From an uncultured bacterium (GTDB lineage: Bacteria; Cyanobacteriota; Vampirovibrionia; Gastranaerophilales; Gastranaerophilaceae), in assembly GCA_900547585.1 (NCBI GenBank), contig URHD01000062.1:1-10998 (forward strand): a stretch of 10,998 bases of DNA, in the 5' to 3' direction. Both the position numbers and the translations under genes were made by a program. A model generated the notes under the pieces. That model was not told where the DNA came from. It saw only the letters and a program-made list of their open reading frames with translations, and made no database searches. This document shows positions 6,704-10,998 of this stretch, one piece after another (position 1 is the first letter of the stretch; each line of letters opens with the position of its first letter).

Positions 6704-7348
6704 TTAATTCATATTTTTAACAATATCCAATACCGCATCAATAAAGAATTCGCAAGACATCGCGGTCAGCAAAATACCGAAAATCCTGTTTATAACATTA
6801 ACTCCGGTTTTTCCAAGAATTTTGCTTACATTAGACGCAAATTTTAATATCAGCCAGCAAATTCCAAGGTTCAAAACCAGCGCAACAATAACCAGAACCG
6901 TCTGCAAAATGTCACCCTGTGCCTTTTTCATAAACAAAGCAAGCATCGTAATCGTTGCAGGCCCTGAAAGCAGCGGAATAGCAAGCGGAAAAACAGAAAT
7001 ATCAACCCTTTTTAAGGATTCTCTGCGTTCTTCGCTGGTTTCTTGATTCATACCATTGTTCGACTTTGCAAGAACAAGGTCAATTGCCATCAAAAGCAGC
7101 AAAATACCGCCTGCAATCCTTAAAGCATTGAGGCTTATGCCAAGCAAATCCAGAACAATCGTTCCTGCAAACCCGAAGAAAATCAAAATAACAAAGGCAA
7201 TAACAATACTTTTGTTCATCATTATCTGGCGCCATCTTCTCGGTGCAGTTCCGGTAAGAGCGATAAAAACCGGTGCCAGCCCGATTGAGTCTAGCGTTAC
7301 AAAGAGTGCGGAAAAATATTTTAAAAAAGAATGTAAAATTTCGTGCAT
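6704..7348 (-). CDS. MarC-family integral membrane protein
   Basis: This is a 214-residue, six-helix inner-membrane protein of the MarC family, whose transport substrate is not established. Hydrophobic segments lie near residues 9-31, 47-67, 76-95, 118-139, 148-170 and 186-208. The family signature PLAIPLLSGPATITM (121-135) is present, as is the C-terminal RIFGILLTAMSCEFFIDAV (188-206). Length is normal for the family. I place the start at the ATG at 7348, with AAAGG 8 bases upstream; a TTG at 7363 would add five residues but has no ribosome binding site and would swallow this one. The gene lies 57 bp after tsaB on the same strand. A TATAAT at 7380-7385 suggests its own promoter, with possible read-through from tsaEB. 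Despite the family name, no link to antibiotic resistance should be read into it. Confidence 0.93.
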   Translation of the reverse strand: MHEILHSFLKYFSALFVTLDSIGLAPVFIALTGTAPRRWRQIMMNKSIVIAFVILIFFGFAGTIVLDLLGISLNALRIAGGILLLLMAIDLVLAKSNNGMNQETSEERRESLKRVDISVFPLAIPLLSGPATITMLALFMKKAQGDILQTVLVIVALVLNLGICWLILKFASNVSKILGKTGVNVINRIFGILLTAMSCEFFIDAVLDIVKNMN

Positions 7349-7379
7349 TAAAAAACCTTTCAATATTAATTGTGAGTTA

Positions 7380-7385
7380 ATTATA
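7380..7385 (-). promoter_or_regulatory. possible -10 box for the MarC-family gene
   Basis: A consensus TATAAT on the minus strand sits 31 bases before the chosen start, in the 57-bp gap after tsaB. No good -35 hexamer is at the proper distance, so this may be a weak or activator-dependent promoter, or a chance match in AT-rich DNA. Confidence 0.3.
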
Positions 7386-7405
7386 CATAAAAATTTATAA
7401 ATTTG

Positions 7406-8077
7406 CTATTTTGCAGCTTTCTGACAGGACACAGGAGGACTTTGCAGGTAAAGAGGCTTGGATTTTACCCAGATAAAATCCTCTTTTGTGCCTTTATTAA
7501 AGCGTTCTGTAACGATTTCACTCAAATATTGCCCCAAATCGGCCTCCTGAGCTGCATAATCAACAGCCTCAACGTCATGTTCATTTATAAACGGCAAAGT
7601 GGATTCGTCAGAAATTATAAAGGAGCCTTTTAAATCAAAATCACCGATTTTCTCCAAATCAACCAGACAGGGAGCCAAAATTTCCTCTCCGTCCTTTGAA
7701 TAAAGAGCCGCATAAACCTGTTTTCTTCTTGCGTCGAGCAGAATGAGCGAATTTTTGTCGGTTTTGTTAATTTTTGAAAGAATTTCAAGTGAAGAAACGC
7801 CGACAAGCGGTTTGCCAGCCTGCTGGGCAAAAACTCTGGCAACGCTTATGCACGCTCTGATGCCGGTAAAGCTTCCGGGGCCTAGATTTACGCCAAAAAC
7901 GTCAAAATCCTGAATACGCAGCGCATGCTTTTTCAAAAAATCCACAATCGTCGATATCAAAAACGCCGAATGGTATTTTTGATTTTGGTTTTCAATGATT
8001 TTTGATTCGATTTTCCCGTCCAGTGATAAAGCTACGTAAGTTTTGTTAAGACAAGTATCGAAAACCAGTGTTTTCAA
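7406..8077 (-). CDS. tsaB: tRNA threonylcarbamoyladenosine biosynthesis protein TsaB
   Basis: TsaB is the non-catalytic ASKHA-fold partner of TsaD in the complex that adds threonylcarbamoyl to A37 of ANN-decoding tRNAs. The family hallmark GPGSFTGIR is at residues 66-74, in the context FGVNLGPGSFTGIRACISVARVFA. The N-terminal strand LVFDTCLNKTYVAL is typical, as is the C-terminal PLYLQ. Length (223 aa) is normal. The start is TTG at 8077, preferred because AGAAGG lies about 8 bases upstream and because it overlaps the tsaE stop by 4 bp (TTGA), an arrangement that favours translational coupling. TsaD is not in this window. Confidence 0.96.
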   Translation of the reverse strand: MKTLVFDTCLNKTYVALSLDGKIESKIIENQNQKYHSAFLISTIVDFLKKHALRIQDFDVFGVNLGPGSFTGIRACISVARVFAQQAGKPLVGVSSLEILSKINKTDKNSLILLDARRKQVYAALYSKDGEEILAPCLVDLEKIGDFDLKGSFIISDESTLPFINEHDVEAVDYAAQEADLGQYLSEIVTERFNKGTKEDFIWVKSKPLYLQSPPVSCQKAAK

Positions 8078-8547
8078 GATTTTAGCCCTTCTATTACCGA
8101 AATATTCTCAGCACCGATGCCCTTAAACGTAAAAGTTCTTTCTGTTTCACCGGTAACTTCAATTTTCACTTCAATTCGGTCGTAAGGCAGTTCAATATCT
8201 GAAAATTCGGCCCATTCAACCAGGGTTATAATCCCGGGTTTTGAATACTCGAGCAGTTCGTCAACAACAGTCTTAACGCCCTCTTTTTCAAGCCTGTACA
8301 AATCAAAATGATATACAGGAATATCGCCCGAAAGGTATTCATTGATAATTACGAAGCTCGGGCTTGTGACTTTTTCACGGACATTTAGATGTTTGGCAAT
8401 TTGTCTTGCAAAAGCTGTTTTTCCGGCTCCGATATCACCGTACAGACAGATAAAAGCGCCTTTGTCTTTTATCAAATCGCCCAGTTTTTGTGCAAGTTTA
8501 GCCGTCCCATCTATATTCTTAACGGTAATTTCATAACTATTGTACAT
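8074..8547 (-). CDS. tsaE: tRNA threonylcarbamoyladenosine biosynthesis ATPase TsaE
   Basis: TsaE is the small cytosolic ATPase that works with TsaB and TsaD to regenerate the t6A-synthesising complex. The Walker A motif GDIGAGKT is at residues 37-44, followed by the family motifs TSPSF (61-65), YHFDLYRL (79-86) and LVEWAE (109-114). Length (157 aa) is standard. It is first in a minus-strand unit, overlapping tsaB by 4 bp. The ATG at 8547 lacks a Shine-Dalgarno sequence; an extended -10 box ends 7 bases before it, which would make the mRNA leaderless. No alternative start downstream would preserve the N-terminal strand. Confidence 0.96.
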   Translation of the reverse strand: MYNSYEITVKNIDGTAKLAQKLGDLIKDKGAFICLYGDIGAGKTAFARQIAKHLNVREKVTSPSFVIINEYLSGDIPVYHFDLYRLEKEGVKTVVDELLEYSKPGIITLVEWAEFSDIELPYDRIEVKIEVTGETERTFTFKGIGAENISVIEGLKS

Positions 8548-8554
8548 AGTTAGT

Positions 8555-8563
8555 ATGATAACA
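8555..8563 (-). promoter_or_regulatory. extended -10 promoter for tsaE
   Basis: On the minus strand TGT-TATCAT (extended -10, five of six bases of TATAAT) ends 7 bases before the tsaE ATG. Initiation at the usual distance would fall at or next to the start codon. There is no clear -35, as is tolerated by extended -10 promoters. Confidence 0.4.
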
Positions 8564-8590
8564 TAAAAACAAAATTGGAGAATTAATTTT

Positions 8591-8618
8591 TTGATATAGA
8601 AAAAATCTTCATTATAAA
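8591..8618 (+). promoter_or_regulatory. predicted sigma70-type promoter of the 176-aa gene and trxB
   Basis: TTGATA (8591-8596) and TATAAA (8613-8618) are separated by 16 bases and match consensus five of six each. The -10 box overlaps the AAAGGA that would be the ribosome binding site and ends 6 bases before the ATG. Use of this promoter would therefore give a transcript with almost no leader. Confidence 0.45.
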
Positions 8619-8624
8619 GGAAAT

Positions 8625-9155
8625 ATGCTCAGATTTAGAATAAAAATTTTAACAATATTCATGACGGTCATGCTGCTGGCTACAACAGGAGGTGGCAGTG
8701 TTTTTTGTAGTGATTCAACCGTGATAAAAGGCGGTGTTTCGCTCTCAAATCAGGTTCCGAAAGGCTTTTTCGGAACCTGGAAAGTGACCTCGATGCAAAC
8801 TTATACCAACAATCCATCACTTTTCACCGGAAAAAGTGTAGATTATTGGAACTTATCAAAGGAAAATGACGTCATTACATTATCAAATCCCGTATCCGGA
8901 GCCGAGGCGTCAGTTACGTTGGAGGAGGTCGAGGGTAACAGGATTAAATTCCTTAGAAAACAGGACAAAAACGATGAAAAAGTCAGAGAAACTCCGATTT
9001 TGACATTGGATGGTGAAAATTTCTATGGAACTGATAAAATAGTTATAGAAAAATATAAGTACGGCGAGCATATCAGAACCGACATAGTTGAGTATAAAAT
9101 TACCGCACAGCGGGTTTGGGGAAGTTCTGCCGGAGAGATTTTTTCTAAAAAGTGA
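8625..9155 (+). CDS. small exported hypothetical protein, probably beta-rich, 176 aa
   Basis: The N-terminus (MLRFRIKI then a hydrophobic run to about residue 20, then TTGGGSVFCSD) is a signal peptide. The single cysteine, C28, is preceded by SVF, a poor lipobox, so I favour an ordinary secreted or periplasmic protein over a lipoprotein. The mature part starts a compact domain at GFFGTWKVTSMQTYT (48-62), with alternating strands and turns such as YWNLSKENDVITLSNP (74-89), then a charged loop and LDGENFYG (128-135). This reads like a small lipocalin-like barrel, but I cannot assign a family. AAGGA lies 3 bases before the ATG, an unusually close spacing. The stop is 24 bp before trxB, so the two are probably co-transcribed. 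With no cysteine in the mature chain it is unlikely to be a direct thioredoxin-system redox partner. Confidence 0.8.
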   Translation: MLRFRIKILTIFMTVMLLATTGGGSVFCSDSTVIKGGVSLSNQVPKGFFGTWKVTSMQTYTNNPSLFTGKSVDYWNLSKENDVITLSNPVSGAEASVTLEEVEGNRIKFLRKQDKNDEKVRETPILTLDGENFYGTDKIVIEKYKYGEHIRTDIVEYKITAQRVWGSSAGEIFSKK

Positions 9156-9179
9156 TACAGTTGAAGGAATTTACAAATA

Positions 9180-10136
9180 ATGGAAGAGAAAAAAATCTAC
9201 AATTACGACGTATTAATACTCGGCGGTGGCCCTGCTGGGCTTTCTGCCGGACTGTATGCAGCAAGAGGAGCTGCAAAAACCGCTATTGTTGATATATCTA
9301 TGTTCGGCGGTCAGCCGTCCAATTATCTTGAACTTGAAAACTACCCGGGATTCGGGCATATAGGCGGATACGACCTGATGGAGAAGTTTGAAGAACACGC
9401 TGATATGTTCAACATCGAAAAATTCCCCATGCAAGAGATTCAATCCGTTGATTTGACGTCGGAAATCAAAAAAATCGAAACGCTTGATTCAATTTTCAAC
9501 GCCAAAACCCTGATTATCGCAACAGGCGCACAGGCTAAAAAACTCGGAATCAAAGGAGAAAAAGAGCTTGCCGGACGCGGAGTAAGCTATTGCGCGGTGT
9601 GCGACGGAGCGTTTTACAAGGACAAAACCGTTGCGGTTGTAGGCGGAGGAAATGCTGCTGTTGAAGAAGGAATGTATTTGACCAAATTTGCAAAAAAAGT
9701 GTATATCATTCACAGACGCGACGTACTTCGCGCTGACAAAATTGTTCAGGAACGCGCTTTTAAAAACGAAAAGGTGGAATTTGTTTTTGATACGGTGCCT
9801 CTGGAGATACAGGGAGCGGAAACCGTCGAAAATATTGTCGTAAAAAACGTTAAAACCGGCGAAATTTCAAATCTTAAAGTTGACGGAGTTTTCCCTTACA
9901 TCGGGTTTACGCCTAACGCTGATTTATTCACCGGTCAACTGAAGCAGGACGAGGGAGGGTTCATTGTTACCGATGACAGAATGCAAACCTCAATCCCCGG
10001 TGTTTACGCAATAGGCGATGTTCGCACAACTCCTTTACGTCAGGTGATAACAGCTGCTGCGGACGGTGCAGTAGCGGGGTGTTTTGCAACACGCTACCTT
10101 GAAGAACACGAAGAACTTGTCACTGCACAAAATTAA
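9180..10136 (+). CDS. trxB: thioredoxin reductase (NADPH, FAD)
   Basis: This is a 318-residue flavoprotein of normal length that passes electrons from NADPH to thioredoxin in the cytoplasm. The FAD-binding GGGPAG is at residues 15-20. The redox-active CAVC is at 138-141 (SYCAVCDGAFY). A second dinucleotide-binding site reads GGGNAAVEEG (155-164). HRRDVLR (178-184) carries the arginines that favour NADPH over NADH, and the C-terminal FAD motif is YAIGDVR (276-282). Start: ATG at 9180 with GAAGGA about 11 bases upstream, somewhat distant. It follows the exported 176-aa gene by 24 bp. Ferredoxin-dependent or flavin-only relatives exist, but the HRR motif argues for the NADPH enzyme. Confidence 0.96.
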   Translation: MEEKKIYNYDVLILGGGPAGLSAGLYAARGAAKTAIVDISMFGGQPSNYLELENYPGFGHIGGYDLMEKFEEHADMFNIEKFPMQEIQSVDLTSEIKKIETLDSIFNAKTLIIATGAQAKKLGIKGEKELAGRGVSYCAVCDGAFYKDKTVAVVGGGNAAVEEGMYLTKFAKKVYIIHRRDVLRADKIVQERAFKNEKVEFVFDTVPLEIQGAETVENIVVKNVKTGEISNLKVDGVFPYIGFTPNADLFTGQLKQDEGGFIVTDDRMQTSIPGVYAIGDVRTTPLRQVITAAADGAVAGCFATRYLEEHEELVTAQN

Positions 10137-10176
10137 CAAAATAAAAAGCGGGGGATTTTCCAAAAGGTTTCCCCCG
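10137..10176 (-). terminator. intrinsic terminator reading on the minus strand, just after trxB
   Basis: CGGGGGA (10149-10155) pairs with TCCCCCG (10170-10176), with an inner CC/GG around AAAA. On the minus strand the hairpin is followed by CTTTTTATTTTG, a good termination tract. On the plus strand GGCTGGAC follows, with no T-run. No minus-strand gene lies immediately to its right, so it would stop transcripts coming antisense through the regulator gene. Confidence 0.65.
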
Positions 10177-10208
10177 GCTGGACATTACGTCTCAAAATAG
10201 AGCTCTTG

Positions 10209-10238
10209 GCCAATCTAAAGATTGGCTGTTTTTATTTT
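10209..10238 (+). terminator. intrinsic terminator of the trxB transcription unit
   Basis: GCCAATC (10209-10215), loop TAAA, and GATTGGC (10220-10226) form a perfect 7-bp stem followed by TGTTTTTATTTT. It lies 73 bp after the trxB stop and before the regulator's promoter, so the two units are separately transcribed. Confidence 0.85.
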
Positions 10239-10308
10239 AATATCTAAAAGATAATAAATCAATCTATTGGTTGCCCGACAGATGGTATTTTATTGCGCTA
10301 AAAGCCTC

Positions 10309-10314
10309 TATAAT
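10309..10314 (+). promoter_or_regulatory. -10 box of the Xre-family regulator gene
   Basis: A perfect TATAAT lies 19 bases before the ATG, followed by the ribosome binding site GGAG (10325-10328). No convincing -35 is seen 16-18 bases upstream, which may mean control by a DNA-binding protein. Small palindromes upstream (TATCT-AAA-AGATA at 10241-10253 and CAAT-CT-ATTG at 10260-10269) are possible operators. Confidence 0.45.
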
Positions 10315-10333
10315 TAAACGTACTGGAGAAAAT

Positions 10334-10648
10334 ATGCAACTCAAAATACTTCTGGGTAAACGGATTCGAGAGCTGCGAAAATCACGAAAAATGACGCAGG
10401 AGCGTCTGGCGGAGCTTGTCGAGATAGATTACAAAAATATAGGTAAAATAGAAACGGGGCAAAACTATCCCAGCGCTGCAACTTTGGAAAAACTTGCCGC
10501 AGCTTTAGGGGTGAAAGAATTTGAGCTGTTTGAATTTGAACATCACAAAGAAGAAGATATTCTGGAATCTCAAATTGTAGAGATTTACAAATCTCAAACA
10601 CCCGAAAACAGGAAATTAATCTACAAAATTCTGAAAGCATTCGAATAA
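10334..10648 (+). CDS. Xre/Cro-type helix-turn-helix transcriptional regulator, 104 aa
   Basis: The protein is a compact DNA-binding regulator. Residues 4-65 form the five-helix Xre fold, with the helix-turn-helix at about 21-42 (TQERLAELVEIDYKNIGKIE then TG) and the typical SAATLEKLAAALGV (47-60). Residues 66-104 form an acidic then basic helical tail (FEFEHHKEEDIL, then SQTPENRKLIYKILKAF), probably for dimerisation. I use the ATG at 10334 because GGAG sits 5 bases upstream. The frame extends to a TTG at 10271, but that extension would place a perfect TATAAT inside the coding region and has no ribosome binding site. The last 33 bp overlap the 3' end of the convergent minus-strand gene. No phage gene or toxin partner lies beside it, so its target is unknown; autoregulation is plausible. 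Confidence 0.9.
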   Translation: MQLKILLGKRIRELRKSRKMTQERLAELVEIDYKNIGKIETGQNYPSAATLEKLAAALGVKEFELFEFEHHKEEDILESQIVEIYKSQTPENRKLIYKILKAFE

Positions 10649-10998
10649 ATCATCCAGAATCTCAAAATCACCCGAAATACCTTCATTTTGAAGAGTATTT
10701 TTGATTTTAAATTTCATTTCAGGCGTTGTGACGACAGCGGAGCAGATTTGCTGCGGTTTTAATTCTTTGAGCGATTTTGGGGGATAAACAGCCAATCCGC
10801 CGAACATCTTGCCCTGCAAAGATGGATTTATATCAACAATGCCCAAAATATTTGATTTTTCGAGCATATTTTTCTCAAGCATACGCTTCAAAACCCTGCT
10901 TGCGCCCCAGAGAACAGTTTTTTTGTTTTTTATTGTTTCATTTATAAAATCAGCCGCAAATCTTATTTTTTCTTCAATCTTTTTTTCTATTTCCTGCA
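10616..10998 (-). CDS. C-terminal part of a Rossmann-like nucleotide-binding protein, 5' end outside window
   Basis: The frame is open from the right window edge to TAA at 10616-10618; a TTG at 10891 lies inside it and is not the true start. The visible 127 residues begin with a charged helix, then KTVLWGASRVLKRMLEK, a strand followed by a glycine turn as at the start of a Rossmann fold. NILGIVDINPSLQGKMFGG and AVYPPKSLKEL follow, then SAVVTTPEM. This pattern (WGAG-like turn, 'vDdnp', 'G..i.g..v..p..l') is seen in small domains attached to sugar-modifying enzymes, methyltransferases and glycosyltransferases. The N-terminal catalytic part is not in the window, so the enzyme cannot be named. 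The 3' end overlaps the Xre gene tail to tail by 33 bp, and no terminator lies directly after the stop. Confidence 0.8.
   Translation of the reverse strand, partial: QEIEKKIEEKIRFAADFINETIKNKKTVLWGASRVLKRMLEKNMLEKSNILGIVDINPSLQGKMFGGLAVYPPKSLKELKPQQICSAVVTTPEMKFKIKNTLQNEGISGDFEILDDLFECFQNFVD

Noticed and set aside
7349..7363. Five-residue extension of the MarC-family protein from TTG at 7363
   Set aside because: The only ribosome binding site, AAAGG, lies inside the extension and serves the ATG at 7348.
10271..10333. N-terminal extension of the Xre regulator from a TTG start
   Set aside because: No ribosome binding site, it contains a perfect TATAAT, and the Xre fold begins only after the ATG at 10334.

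Overview
Organism and composition. The window is AT-rich bacterial DNA using the standard code, with short intergenic gaps and mostly clear AAGGAG-type ribosome binding sites. Gene content is housekeeping plus envelope functions: an M16 zinc peptidase, a membrane proton-pumping pyrophosphatase, a MarC-family membrane protein, the tRNA t6A enzymes TsaB and TsaE, thioredoxin reductase and a small Xre-type regulator. Two proteins carry an 'FKAQ' string near an otherwise non-conserved N-terminus. That habit, with the gene mix, makes me think of a gut Gastranaerophilales (non-photosynthetic relative of Cyanobacteria), but this is an impression and not something the window proves.

Layout. 1-2559 (minus): a two-domain M16 peptidase running off the left edge. 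2796-3392 and 3508-3819 (plus): two unrecognised small proteins, the first membrane-anchored and very AT-rich. A bidirectional terminator at 3823-3858 separates them from hppA (3872-6304, minus). The 399-bp gap 6305-6703 holds the hppA promoter and the most unusual structure of the window. This is a pair of 84-bp giant hairpins (6449-6532 and 6580-6663) with unrelated 29-bp stems but exactly the same 26-nt core, placed in opposite orientations. Beyond it on the minus strand lie a MarC-family gene, tsaB and tsaE; tsaE and tsaB overlap by 4 bp. A 77-bp divergent promoter region leads on the plus strand to a small exported protein followed 24 bp later by trxB. Two hairpins follow trxB, one a terminator for the minus strand and one for the plus strand. 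Last come an Xre-family regulator (10334-10648, plus) and, convergent and overlapping it by 33 bp, the C-terminal part of a Rossmann-like protein (minus) running off the right edge.

How it works together. TsaE and TsaB are partners in tRNA t6A synthesis and are translationally coupled. HppA would energise the membrane from pyrophosphate; it retains the known substrate ligands but has a divergent signature loop and the lysine linked to K+ independence. The exported 176-residue protein and trxB look like one transcription unit. The other genes share no evident pathway. The paired hairpins are the main candidate for something undescribed: their apex is GCGAAGC, a sequence known in DNA biophysics as an unusually stable mini-hairpin, and their stems have diverged while keeping complementarity.
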